This document shows, piece by piece, positions 18,178 through 25,386 of a stretch of DNA of 45,541 bases. Both the position numbers and the translations under genes were made by a program. This DNA is from Candidatus Geothermocultor quzhuomuensis (GTDB taxonomy: Bacteria; Actinomycetota; Aquicultoria; Geothermocultorales; Geothermocultoraceae). The notes below the pieces were generated by a model that searched no databases, was not told where the DNA came from, and saw nothing but the letters and a program-made list of their open reading frames with translations. The stretch's first letter is position 1, and every line of letters begins with the position of its first letter. Location of the stretch: the NCBI GenBank assembly GCA_015711795.1, contig JACVJC010000019.1, positions 1 through 45,541 of the forward strand, in the 5' to 3' direction.

Positions 18178-18307
18178 GCGGAGCAGTGAGAGGCGAGTAA
18201 ATAAAAATTCAAAAATAGAAAGAAAGTCCCTTTTCTTTTTGATTTGATTGGCAAGTCGGGTGTGATGATTTCAAGTTACTATATTCCCGATTTGAATGGG
18301 AGGATAG

Positions 18308-19216
18308 ATGCTTGGGGTTTCAACGAGCTGGCTTTCAGAGCAAGTAAATAGCCCTAAGGAATTAGTTGAAAAACTATTGGAGTTAAGTGTTAGCCTAGTT
18401 GAGCTTGAATACCGTCTTTCAGCTAGTTGGGTGGAGGAGTTATTGCCTCTTTTTAAAAAAGAAGCCTTTGAAGTAAAAAGCGTCCATAATTTCCTTCCTA
18501 CTCCCTCTAGTGTTTCTAATGTTAGTGGTAATGCTTTTTCCTTTTCCTCTGAAGACAAGGAGGAAAGGGATTTGGCAGTAAAGTACACTATTTTGACGAT
18601 GGAGCATGCCCTTGATTTTGGAGCTAATATTGTCATTCTCCATTTGGGAAAAGCCCCCCTTAAAGTTGATTTGAAGAGGCTTGAGAAACTTTTTGAAGAG
18701 GGAAAGATTGAGAGTGAAGAAGCAAGGGAAATCATTGAGGAAGTTAGGGAGGAGAGATTGAAGAAAAGCTCCAAGTTTCTTGACTATACCCTTTTGACCC
18801 TTGATAAAATTCTAAAGGTTGCCGAGAAATATCAAATCTTTCTTGGCATTGAAAATCGCTATTTTTATGATGAGATACCCAGTTTTGAGGAAATTAGCTT
18901 TATTTTAAAAGAATTTCAAGGGAGCAACTTGAGGTATTGGCACGATGTCGGGCATGCTAATTCCCTTGAAAAACTTAATCTTCTTGAGCCAGGAAAACTA
19001 CTGAAAAATTATGGTGATCAAATGATTGGTATTCATCTTCATGACTGTATTGGACGCCTTGACCATAGAGTTCCTGGTCAAGGAGAGATTGATTTTCAAT
19101 TAATTAAACCTTATCTCAAGCCGGAAACTATAAAGATAGTCGAGGTTTTTCCTGAATTTTCTGTTGAAGAATTAAGAAAAGGGCTGGATTTTTTAAAAAA
19201 TTTAGGGATTGACTAA
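18308..19216 (+). CDS. Sugar phosphate isomerase/epimerase-like TIM-barrel protein
   Basis: 302 residues of the AP-endonuclease-2/xylose-isomerase-like TIM-barrel family (PF01261). Likely metal ligands fall in the conserved segments VILHLGK, GIENRYFYDEIPS, RYWHDVGHAN and HLHDCIGRLDHRVPG. The family includes sugar isomerases, inosose dehydratases/isomerases and endonuclease IV; the H-D-x-x-G-R-x-D-H pattern favours the sugar-modifying branch. The ATG follows GGGAGG. The substrate cannot be read from sequence. The aldolase and dehydrogenase about 4 kb downstream may belong to a related carbohydrate pathway, but the gene is not in an operon with them. Confidence 0.8.
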   Translation: MLGVSTSWLSEQVNSPKELVEKLLELSVSLVELEYRLSASWVEELLPLFKKEAFEVKSVHNFLPTPSSVSNVSGNAFSFSSEDKEERDLAVKYTILTMEHALDFGANIVILHLGKAPLKVDLKRLEKLFEEGKIESEEAREIIEEVREERLKKSSKFLDYTLLTLDKILKVAEKYQIFLGIENRYFYDEIPSFEEISFILKEFQGSNLRYWHDVGHANSLEKLNLLEPGKLLKNYGDQMIGIHLHDCIGRLDHRVPGQGEIDFQLIKPYLKPETIKIVEVFPEFSVEELRKGLDFLKNLGID

Positions 19217-19259
19217 CTCGTTTTTTAATTTAACTTGTTACTGTGAAGGAGAAATTTTT

Positions 19260-19278
19260 AAAAGTTTGTTAAACTTTT
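19260..19278. promoter_or_regulatory. Palindromic operator candidate upstream of the two-component genes
   Basis: AAAAGTTTGTTAAACTTTT is a perfect inverted repeat of 8-base arms around GTT, 14 bases before the response-regulator start. A related palindrome lies at 22639-22657 (15 of 19 positions identical). The TTAACA/TGTTAA core resembles the hexamers bound by Bacillus PhoP-type OmpR-family regulators. Autoregulation is an inference. Confidence 0.4.
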
Positions 19279-19292
19279 TCTGAAAGCTAAAA

Positions 19293-19976
19293 ATGCAGGA
19301 GAAAATTTTAGTCATCGAAGACGAAGAAAATATTATTGATTTGATAAAACTTTACCTTTCTAATGAAGGATTCCAAGTTGAAGGAGTTTCTGATGGAGGA
19401 AAGGCTCTTGAAGCATTTGAGCTTTTCAAACCCTCTTTGATAATTCTTGATATTATGCTTCCAGGAGTTGATGGCTGGGAAATTTGCCGAGAAATCCGAA
19501 AAAGTTCTCCTGTTCCTATTATTATGTTAACAGCTAAAGAAACTGAAGTCGATAAGGTTTTGGGGTTGGAGTTAGGCGCTGATGATTACATCACCAAGCC
19601 TTTTAGTCCCAGGGAACTAATTGCCAGAGTAAGAGCGGTTTTAAGGAGGTCTCAAGCCCCAATTGAGGAAAAGGAAAAGCTCCAATTTCAAGATTTAACG
19701 ATAGATTTAAAAAGGAGAGAAGTTTGTCGGGCCAATGAAGTGATAACTTTAACAGCCAAAGAATTTGACCTTTTAAAATTTCTTGCTTCAAGCCCAGGTG
19801 TTGTTTTTAGTCGAGATAGACTTTTGGAAAAAGTTTGGGGATATGAATTTTATGGTGATTTACGCACTGTTGATGTTCACATTCGCCATCTGCGGGAGAA
19901 ATTAAAGGATGATGTGGAAAATCCCTCTTTCATTGAAACGATTTGGGGGGTTGGATATAAATTTAAGGGGAAGTAA
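19293..19976 (+). CDS. OmpR/PhoB-family response regulator
   Basis: 227 residues, the standard length. The receiver domain (about 1-118) has the acidic pocket EDEEN, the phosphoacceptor Asp in LDIMLPGVDGW, the switch Thr in MLTAKE and the Lys in ITKPFSP. A winged-helix DNA-binding domain (about 130-227) ends in the typical VDVHIRHLREKL and RTVDVH-type helix and the GVGYKF wing. The stop codon directly abuts the kinase start, so the two are co-transcribed. No strong ribosome site precedes the ATG. A perfect palindrome just upstream may be its own binding site. The signal is unknown. Confidence 0.95.
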   Translation: MQEKILVIEDEENIIDLIKLYLSNEGFQVEGVSDGGKALEAFELFKPSLIILDIMLPGVDGWEICREIRKSSPVPIIMLTAKETEVDKVLGLELGADDYITKPFSPRELIARVRAVLRRSQAPIEEKEKLQFQDLTIDLKRREVCRANEVITLTAKEFDLLKFLASSPGVVFSRDRLLEKVWGYEFYGDLRTVDVHIRHLREKLKDDVENPSFIETIWGVGYKFKGK

Positions 19977-21377
19977 ATGTTTAAATCTCTTAGCTCAAAA
20001 ATTATTTCATCTTATGCTTTAGTGATTTTAATCTCTCTTTTTCTCGTTTCTTTTCTTTTTTTTCGGTTTTTGACTTCTTATGCTATTAAGTCAAAAAGTC
20101 GTGAATTAACTAGCCAAGCTTTGTTGCTTTCTCGCTTTTTGGGAAGGGAAAGGCTTCAAAAAAACCTCATAGTTAATCGAGGAAAGGTAATTTCTTTTGG
20201 GAGTAAGTTTTTGAAAGCTCGATTGATTTTGCTTGGTCCTTATGGAGAAACAACTTTTGACACTCAAGCCTCTCCCTTTAAGAGAAGCTTAGAGCTAGAT
20301 TTACCTTCTTTATATAAAGGTCAGGTTGTTCAAAAGCAAATATTTCTTCCTCAATTGGGAACAAGGGTTTTAATAGTTGGTGCCCCATTAATAAAAGATG
20401 GAGATTTTGATGGGGCAGTTATTTTGATCACCCCTTTAAGAGACTTAGCTAAAGCTCAGCGTCCCCTTTTAACTCTTCTTTTATGGTCGGCTTTAATTTC
20501 CTTTACCTTTTCTATCCTCGTTGGATTATATCTTTCTCTTTCCATTTCCCGACCACTCCAGCGGCTAACCAAAGCCTCTCTCCAGGTAGCCCAAGGAAAA
20601 TTTGACCAAAAAGTTGAGGTACTTTCCTCAGATGAAGTTGGCCAGCTAGCTAGAACCTTTAATTTTATGGCTCAAATGCTTAAGAAGACTTACCAAATGC
20701 AAAAGGATTTTCTTGCTAATGTTGCCCACGAACTTCGCACTCCTTTAACATCAATCGAAGGATTTTCTCAAGCATTGCTCGACGGGGTGACTCGAGGGGA
20801 AGAGGAAGCAAAGAAAGCTCTTTTGATTATAAATGAAGAAAGCAAAAGGTTAATAAGGTTGATAAAGAAATTTTTGGCCCTAGCGACCATCGATGCAGGA
20901 AAAATTCAGTTGACACTTCGAGATGTGGAAATAAGAGAACTTTTTGCTCGGATTTCCGAGAAGTTTGAATCTATTGCTAGAGAGAAGAAAATACTTTTTC
21001 AAGTTGAGTTAGGCAAAGAAGTAAACCGAGTCTTCAGCGATGAAGATCGCCTTGAACAGGTTTTAAGTAACCTTCTAGATAATGCTTTTAAGTATACTCC
21101 TGAGGGTGGCAGGGTTATTTTAAGAGCTTTCCCGGGACGGTTAAGGGAGGTAAAGATTCAGGTTGAGGATAGCGGAATTGGCATTAGCCCGGAGCATTTG
21201 CCCTATATTTTTAACCGCTTCTACTGTGTTGACAAGTCGCGCTCTAAAAAGGCAGGAGGAGCTGGGCTGGGGCTTGCTATCTCCAAAGAGATGATTGAAG
21301 CCCTTGGGGGAAAAATTGAAGTAATAAGTGAGGTCGGCAAAGGAACCGTTTTCACGGTTTCTTTGCCGACCATTTGA
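19977..21377 (+). CDS. Membrane sensor histidine kinase (HAMP-HisKA-HATPase)
   Basis: 466 residues. Two membrane segments (about 9-31 and 163-185) flank an extracytoplasmic sensor region of about 130 residues. HAMP (about 187-240), HisKA with HELRTPLTSIEGF (phosphoacceptor His251), an N box (LSNLLDNAFKYTPEGG) and G boxes (DSGIGIS, GLGLAI, GKGTVF) follow. It resembles PhoR/BaeS/ResE-type kinases paired with OmpR-family regulators. ATG follows the regulator's TAA with no gap. The sensor domain has no motif from which I could name a ligand. The 3' end of the gene also encodes a long hairpin (21332-21371), within the codons for the conserved GKGT terminus. Confidence 0.95.
   Translation: MFKSLSSKIISSYALVILISLFLVSFLFFRFLTSYAIKSKSRELTSQALLLSRFLGRERLQKNLIVNRGKVISFGSKFLKARLILLGPYGETTFDTQASPFKRSLELDLPSLYKGQVVQKQIFLPQLGTRVLIVGAPLIKDGDFDGAVILITPLRDLAKAQRPLLTLLLWSALISFTFSILVGLYLSLSISRPLQRLTKASLQVAQGKFDQKVEVLSSDEVGQLARTFNFMAQMLKKTYQMQKDFLANVAHELRTPLTSIEGFSQALLDGVTRGEEEAKKALLIINEESKRLIRLIKKFLALATIDAGKIQLTLRDVEIRELFARISEKFESIAREKKILFQVELGKEVNRVFSDEDRLEQVLSNLLDNAFKYTPEGGRVILRAFPGRLREVKIQVEDSGIGISPEHLPYIFNRFYCVDKSRSKKAGGAGLGLAISKEMIEALGGKIEVISEVGKGTVFTVSLPTI
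21332..21371 (+). terminator. Strong hairpin inside the 3' end of the histidine kinase gene
   Basis: Arms of 17 bases (21332-21348 and 21355-21371) pair with a single G-T wobble around the loop TTTTCA. The hairpin ends six bases before the TGA codon's last base and has no T-run after it, so it is not a classical terminator. Convergent transcription from the opposite-strand gene ends at 21404, so the hairpin may stop or protect mRNA at this junction. Confidence 0.45.
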
Positions 21378-21403
21378 AAGAGTTTATGGGAGCTATGGGA
21401 AAC

Positions 21404-22000
21404 TTAGATAAACAAATCATCTAAGGAAAGCCCTTCCCCATTCTGGCTTGCGTCTTGATTTCCTATAAAATCAAGAGCTTTTTGAGAGAAGAATATGGCT
21501 TGGTCAAGTTCCTGATTTGCTTTTAATAGAAGCTTTCTGACCCTTTGAAATCCTTTTCTGGCTCCTCTTAAACGATTTAAGATATTTCTTCTGCTCTTGC
21601 CTTTCAGGCGTTCTTTAAGATGTGGAGCCTTTTCTTTTTTTAAGTTCTTTGCCTCCTGTCGCTTTTTCTTTAATTCTTTTAAGATGGCTTTTGCCTTCTG
21701 GAAATGTTGCTTTGCTTTCTCAATAAAGTTTCGGGCATCTTTGGGTGGGTTAGGATTTTCCTTATGCGCTTCTTTAATTTCCTCTTTGAGCTCTTTGAGG
21801 ATTTCTAATTTTTCTTTAATTTTACCTAGTAAACCCCTTAGTTCTTCAATGCCCTTTCTGGGCGCTCCAAAATTGCCTTTGGGAGCCTGTTGAGTTTGGG
21901 GAGATGAGGGCATTTCTGCAAGGGCAATTCCTTCGGTGAGCAACATACCAAAAATTAAGAAATTGACCATTATCTTTTTTAAGATATTCTTTATTTTCAT
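21404..22000 (-). CDS. Small secreted Lys-rich helical protein, unknown function
   Basis: 198 residues. The start is the ATG whose complement is at 21998-22000, because AAGGAGGT stands just upstream; a longer reading frame has no ribosome site. An N-terminal signal peptide (hydrophobic core about residues 10-27, cleavage probably near ALAEM) precedes a short Pro/Gln linker and a long helix-forming region. That region (about 50-180) is very rich in Lys, Glu and Leu and has likely coiled coils. Heptad-like runs such as EKLEILKELKEEIKE and KAKAILKELKKKRQEAK suggest a Spy/LTXXQ-like or stalk-like extracytoplasmic helical protein, but no family hallmark is present. It is probably co-transcribed with the secreted gene at 22068-22541. 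Confidence 0.75.
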   Translation of the reverse strand: MKIKNILKKIMVNFLIFGMLLTEGIALAEMPSSPQTQQAPKGNFGAPRKGIEELRGLLGKIKEKLEILKELKEEIKEAHKENPNPPKDARNFIEKAKQHFQKAKAILKELKKKRQEAKNLKKEKAPHLKERLKGKSRRNILNRLRGARKGFQRVRKLLLKANQELDQAIFFSQKALDFIGNQDASQNGEGLSLDDLFI

Positions 22001-22038
22001 TTTTAATACCTCCTTGTTTTTTAATTTGTTAGGCATTG

Positions 22039-22069
22039 GTTGCCCCGCCAGAGGCGGGGCAACTTTTTT
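22039..22069. terminator. GC-rich hairpin between the two secreted genes
   Basis: A perfect 11-bp stem GTTGCCCCGCC/GGCGGGGCAAC with loop AGA is followed on the + strand by six T. The flanking genes run on the - strand, where the T-run precedes the stem as an A-run, so it would not terminate them in the usual way. It may stabilise or separate the two parts of that transcript. It may also be a dispersed CCCCGCC-type palindrome. Confidence 0.5.
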
Positions 22070-22541
22070 ACTGGCTAGCTGAGTTTGTCGTCTCTTTAGT
22101 CTCGCTCACTTCGATATAGGTACTCCTTAGTGACCATCTGCCTTTCTTTTCATTGACATGGTAAGTTCCTTTGCCTCTCAGGTAGGCTGTTCCTGTGCCC
22201 TTGACGACCATATGAATTCTCCAGCCTCGAATTCTAACCTTGATATTTGAGCCAGAGATTTTGGCATGCCCATGGAAGCCACTATAGCGAACAGTTCCGT
22301 CAGAAAGCACTTTCTTATAACCATAGCCTTTAACATCAATTTGAGCGTCTCCAGCGTTATCCTTAACCCAGAGGACCCCGTTTCCTTTAAGGTTGAGGTC
22401 ACTGCTTCCTTTAAACTTGGCAGTCCCTTGTCCTTTGGCAATCAAGGTGCCGCTTCCTTCCAAAGTAACTGCTTCCGCTAACGGAGCAAACACCATACAA
22501 AAGACAGCCACTAGACTTAAGATTGTTCTCACCTTTTTCAT
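22068..22541 (-). CDS. Small secreted beta-rich protein, unknown function
   Basis: 157 residues. ATG (complement of 22539-22541) is placed seven bases after AAGGAGGTG on the - strand. The signal peptide (about 1-24, ending AEA) is followed by short repeated strands with the pattern G-x-G-T/V-L-x-x-K-G (GSGTLIAKGQGTAKFKGS, LNLKGNGVLWVKD, VVKGTGTAYLRGKG). This suggests a small beta-solenoid or beta-sandwich. The repeating xGxGT-xxxKG pattern recalls exported proteins that sit beside two-component systems in several Gram-positive-type genomes, but I cannot name a family. It is likely the first gene of a two-gene operon with 21404-22000. Confidence 0.75.
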   Translation of the reverse strand: MKKVRTILSLVAVFCMVFAPLAEAVTLEGSGTLIAKGQGTAKFKGSSDLNLKGNGVLWVKDNAGDAQIDVKGYGYKKVLSDGTVRYSGFHGHAKISGSNIKVRIRGWRIHMVVKGTGTAYLRGKGTYHVNEKKGRWSLRSTYIEVSETKETTNSASQ

Positions 22542-22638
22542 CTTAATCACCTCCTTCCTTCAGAGTTTTTACCTTGATTATTGAAAGGTCTACCTCAATT
22601 GTCGGAAGGAGGTGTTAAGCGTTAGTTATGAAAATATT

Positions 22639-22657
22639 AAAAATCTGTTAAATTTTC
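22639..22657. promoter_or_regulatory. Second TGTTAAA palindrome, upstream of the secreted-protein operon
   Basis: AAAAATCTGTTAAATTTTC matches the site at 19260-19278 in 15 of 19 positions. An extra TGTTAAAT occurs on the - strand at 22741-22748. The sites lie between the divergent secreted operon (- strand) and the aldolase gene (+ strand), so the adjacent response regulator could control either. Confidence 0.35.
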
Positions 22658-22762
22658 ATCGAGGCTCTTAATCTCTTCTTTCTCACTAAAGTAAGAAAGT
22701 GTGAAAGCGTTGATGGGCATGAGAGCTTCAAAATTAAATAATTTAACAGGTAGAATCGCTTC

Positions 22763-22792
22763 TTAAAAAATCTTAATAAAATGGTTTATAAT
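22763..22792 (+). promoter_or_regulatory. Predicted promoter of the aldolase gene
   Basis: A consensus -10 TATAAT (22787-22792) lies 18 bases after a weak -35 TTAAAA (22763-22768), 41 bases before the ATG. The rest of the 290-base divergent intergenic region (22542-22832) is AT-rich and holds TGTTAAA motifs. Confidence 0.45.
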
Positions 22793-22832
22793 CTTTAGAG
22801 TTGGTGAAGGAAAAACAAAGGAGGGATTGGAA

Positions 22833-23621
22833 ATGGACTGGGGATTAAGAAACAGATTAGCTCGAATTATCAAACCTGATACGGGGCGGACAGTTATGTT
22901 AGCGGTTGACCATGGATATTTTTTGGGTCCAACAACTGGGCTTGAGGTGCCGCGCAAGACAATCGAGCCACTAATTCCTTATGCGGACACCTTGATGCTT
23001 ACAAGGGGAGTTTTGCGAACTTCAATTGACCCAAGTTTTGACATTCCTATAGTTTTAAGGGTTTCTGGGGGCAATAGCATTCTCAAAGATGACCTTTCTG
23101 ATGAAGGGATTATCACTTCAATGGAAGAGGCAATTCGCCTTAATGCAGCTGGCGTTGCCCTTTCCATTTATGTTGGCTCTCCCCATGAGCATCAAACCTT
23201 GCTTAACCTTTCAAAGCTAGTTGATGAAGGTGAAAAATATGGTATTGCAGTACTTGCGGTTACGGCAGTAGGAAAAGAGATGGCTAGGGATGCTCGTTAC
23301 TTAGGTCTTGCTTGTCGTATTGCTTCTGAGCTGGGAGCTCACCTTGTTAAAACTTACTACTGTGAGGGCTTTGAAAAGGTGGTTGAAAGCACACCTGTTC
23401 CTTTGGTTATTGCTGGTGGCAAAAAAATACCTGAACGCGATGCTTTAGAACTTACTTTTAAAGCAATTCAAGCTGGGGCAGTCGGAGTTGATATGGGAAG
23501 AAATATTTTTCAATCAGATTCTCCAGTAGCTATGATTCAAGCGGTGCGCAAAATTGTCCATGAAAACGCAACTGTTGATGAAGCTTACAACCTTTATGAG
23601 AACATAAAAGCTAGTAGTTAA
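22833..23621 (+). CDS. Class I DhnA/LsrF-type aldolase
   Basis: 262 residues of the DeoC/FbaB/LsrF TIM-barrel aldolase family. The sequence closely follows LsrF (3-hydroxy-5-phosphonooxypentane-2,4-dione thiolase) and related archaeal-type enzymes. Shared segments include AVDHGYFLGPTTGLE, LMLTRGVLR, VLRVSGGNSILK, GKEMARDARYLGLACRIA, AHLVKTYY (likely Schiff-base Lys), VIAGGKK and GVDMGRNIFQS. The start is ATG 22833, with GGAGGGA six bases upstream. No other lsr (AI-2) genes are here, so an AI-2 role is doubtful; fructose-bisphosphate, DKFP/ADH synthase or an inositol/sugar-acid aldolase role are alternatives. The zinc dehydrogenase downstream is a likely partner. Confidence 0.88.
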   Translation: MDWGLRNRLARIIKPDTGRTVMLAVDHGYFLGPTTGLEVPRKTIEPLIPYADTLMLTRGVLRTSIDPSFDIPIVLRVSGGNSILKDDLSDEGIITSMEEAIRLNAAGVALSIYVGSPHEHQTLLNLSKLVDEGEKYGIAVLAVTAVGKEMARDARYLGLACRIASELGAHLVKTYYCEGFEKVVESTPVPLVIAGGKKIPERDALELTFKAIQAGAVGVDMGRNIFQSDSPVAMIQAVRKIVHENATVDEAYNLYENIKASS

Positions 23622-23647
23622 CCTGCCTGCTGACGAGCAGGTGTTCA

Positions 23648-23672
23648 GGGTTCAGTCAAAATTCATTGGACC
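23648..23672. repeat. Intergenic 25-bp repeat, copy 2
   Basis: Matches the copy at 15690-15714 in 22 of 25 positions. A short hairpin (CCTGCT, GACG, AGCAGG; 23626-23641) lies just upstream, directly after the aldolase stop codon. Confidence 0.5.
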
Positions 23673-23710
23673 CGAGACCTGTGGCAATTTGACCTTAGGA
23701 AATTGACTAG

Positions 23711-23742
23711 TCACGAGTGACAAGTTACTATTCACGAGGTGA
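23711..23742. promoter_or_regulatory. Paired TCAC-GTGA palindromes at the dehydrogenase ribosome site
   Basis: TCACGAGTGA (23711-23720) and TCACGAGGTGA (23732-23742) are each palindromic, 21 bases apart start to start, or two helical turns. The second contains the GAGGT ribosome site. Either an operator or part of a dispersed short repeat. Confidence 0.3.
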
Positions 23743-23745
23743 GTG

Positions 23746-24771
23746 ATGCGGGTTGCTATGTATTACAACAACAGCGATGTGAGGCTAGAGGAAATGCCTA
23801 TTCCTGAAATTGGTCCCGGTGAGTTACTGGTAAAAGTAATGGCGAGCGGAATTTGTGGCAGCGATGTTATGGAGTGGTACCGCCTCAAAAAAGCACCCTT
23901 AGTTTTGGGACACGAAATTGCTGGGGAGATTGTTCAGGTCGGAGAAGGTGTTGAGCGATACAAAATTGGTGATCGAGTCTTTGTTTCTCATCATGTCCCC
24001 TGCAACACTTGTCACTATTGCTTAGGAGGGCATCATACCGCCTGTGAAACTCTCCATACAACTAATTATCACCCTGGTGGCTTTGCTGAGTATATCCAAG
24101 TGCCAAGATTGAATGTCGAGAGTGGAGTTTATCTCTTACCTGATGAGGTATCTTTTGAGGAGGGAACCTTTATTGAGCCCCTGGCTTGTGTAATCCGGGG
24201 CCAAAGATTAGCAAAAATAAAATCAGGCAATAGTGTTTTGGTTATTGGAAGTGGTGTTTCTGGTCTGCTTCACATTCAACTAGCTCATTACTTAGAAGCA
24301 GCTCCAATCGTTGCAGTTGATGTCAATGATTATCGCCTTGAAGCGGCTCAAAAGTTTGGAGCAGATGTTACTTTAAAGGCTAGTGAAGATGTGCCTGCTC
24401 GCTTGCGCCAAGTAAACGAAGGGAGGTTGGCAGATAAAGTAATTGTTTGTACAGGAGCCCTTCCTGCTTTTTCTCAAGCACTTCAGTCAATTGACCGGGG
24501 AGGCACTATTTTATTTTTCGCAGTCCCTGAACCAGGCATTAATATTCCCATCCACCTTAATGAACTTTGGCGCAACGAAATTACTCTTTTAACTTCGTAT
24601 GGTGCTGCTCCTGATGACTTGAAGGAGGCACTGGAACTTATTAAAGCAAAGCGGATAAATGTTAAGGATATGATTTCTCATCGCTTAAGTCTTTCGGAAG
24701 CTGGCTTAGGCTTCAGACTTGTGGTTGAAGCTAAGGAATCTCTCAAAGTTATCATCGAACCCCAAAAGTGA
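23746..24771 (+). CDS. Zinc-dependent medium-chain alcohol/polyol dehydrogenase
   Basis: 341 residues of the MDR superfamily. It has the catalytic-zinc segments GICGSD and GHEIAGE and a structural-zinc lobe with four Cys in CNTCHYCLGGHHTAC. The nucleotide-binding motif is VLVIGSGVSGLLH, and Asp in VAVDVND is typical of NAD(H) preference. The subfamily looks like threonine/sorbitol/scyllo-inosose dehydrogenases; the substrate is not clear. ATG 23746 is chosen over the GTG three bases earlier because GAGGT sits at proper distance. It follows the aldolase by 124 bases, and the two may oxidise and then cleave one sugar or polyol. Confidence 0.88.
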   Translation: MRVAMYYNNSDVRLEEMPIPEIGPGELLVKVMASGICGSDVMEWYRLKKAPLVLGHEIAGEIVQVGEGVERYKIGDRVFVSHHVPCNTCHYCLGGHHTACETLHTTNYHPGGFAEYIQVPRLNVESGVYLLPDEVSFEEGTFIEPLACVIRGQRLAKIKSGNSVLVIGSGVSGLLHIQLAHYLEAAPIVAVDVNDYRLEAAQKFGADVTLKASEDVPARLRQVNEGRLADKVIVCTGALPAFSQALQSIDRGGTILFFAVPEPGINIPIHLNELWRNEITLLTSYGAAPDDLKEALELIKAKRINVKDMISHRLSLSEAGLGFRLVVEAKESLKVIIEPQK

Positions 24772-24817
24772 TTGGGTCGCTATAACTCTTCAAAAGGTAG
24801 GGGAAGAATCTTATAAA

Positions 24818-25249
24818 ATGAAGAAAAAACAAATATTTACTGTTGGGACAAGCACTAGGACTTTTAGGGAATTTCTTGAATGCCTTAAAGCTTACCAAAT
24901 AGAAAGTTTAGTCGATGTTAGAAGTTTTCCCACCAGCCGTTTGGGGCATTTTAAACAAGAGAATTTAAGAAAATTACTTGAGGAAGCGGGTATTTCCTAT
25001 ATTTATCTTGGGAAGGAGTTGGGTGGCTATCGCAAGGGAGGATATGAAGCTTACACCCAAACTAGTGATTTTAAAGAAGGGATTAGAAGGCTGGAGAATG
25101 TTGTTAGGAAAGGTAAATTTGCTTTTTTCTGTGCTGAGCGCTTTCCTTGGCGTTGCCATCGCCGTTTTATTGCGCTGGAATTGAAAAAAAAGGGCTGGGA
25201 AGTGGTGCACATCATTGAAAAAGATAAGGTGTGGATTCCGAAAACCTAA
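24818..25249 (+). CDS. DUF488 family protein
   Basis: 143 residues, a normal size for DUF488 (PF04343). Hallmarks are FTVGTSTRTFREF, SLVDVRSFPTSR, the Tyr/Leu-Gly-Lys-Glu-Leu-Gly-Gly turn, and the conserved C-A-E and CHR pattern (CAERFPWRCHRR). The two invariant Cys suggest a thiol or metal role, but no function is established. The ATG at 24818 fits the family N-terminus; the open frame continues upstream into the dehydrogenase gene without a better start. The ribosome site (GGGGAAG) is weak and rather far. Confidence 0.88.
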   Translation: MKKKQIFTVGTSTRTFREFLECLKAYQIESLVDVRSFPTSRLGHFKQENLRKLLEEAGISYIYLGKELGGYRKGGYEAYTQTSDFKEGIRRLENVVRKGKFAFFCAERFPWRCHRRFIALELKKKGWEVVHIIEKDKVWIPKT

Positions 25250-25302
25250 GGGTCAAACTTTTGCTTTCAGGGCTAGTCTTGCAGCAAAGTCTGACCCTTA
25301 GG
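25245..25302 (+). terminator. Long hairpin overlapping the DUF488 stop codon
   Basis: An 11-bp perfect outer stem (CCTAAGGGTCA at 25245, TGACCCTTAGG at 25292) continues, after small mismatches, into an inner AACTTTTGCT/AGCAAAGTC stem. The TAA stop lies in the 5' arm. Only a weak T-rich stretch follows. It probably ends the aldolase-dehydrogenase-DUF488 transcript. Confidence 0.6.
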
Positions 25303-25386
25303 TACTTATTTGTTAAGATGCTAAAATATTGACGAAAGAGCAGCGCGGTACGGTAAATTTATTAGTCCCCTAAGGTGGTCAGGAGT

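Noticed and set aside
18271-18774. 167-codon open frame on the - strand inside the isomerase-like gene
   Set aside because: It mirrors the TIM-barrel gene with a Ser/Leu-rich composition, no ribosome site and no recognisable motif.
22039-22069. Terminator for the - strand secreted operon
   Set aside because: The T-run is on the + strand side; on the - strand no U-run follows the stem, so it was kept only as a hairpin.
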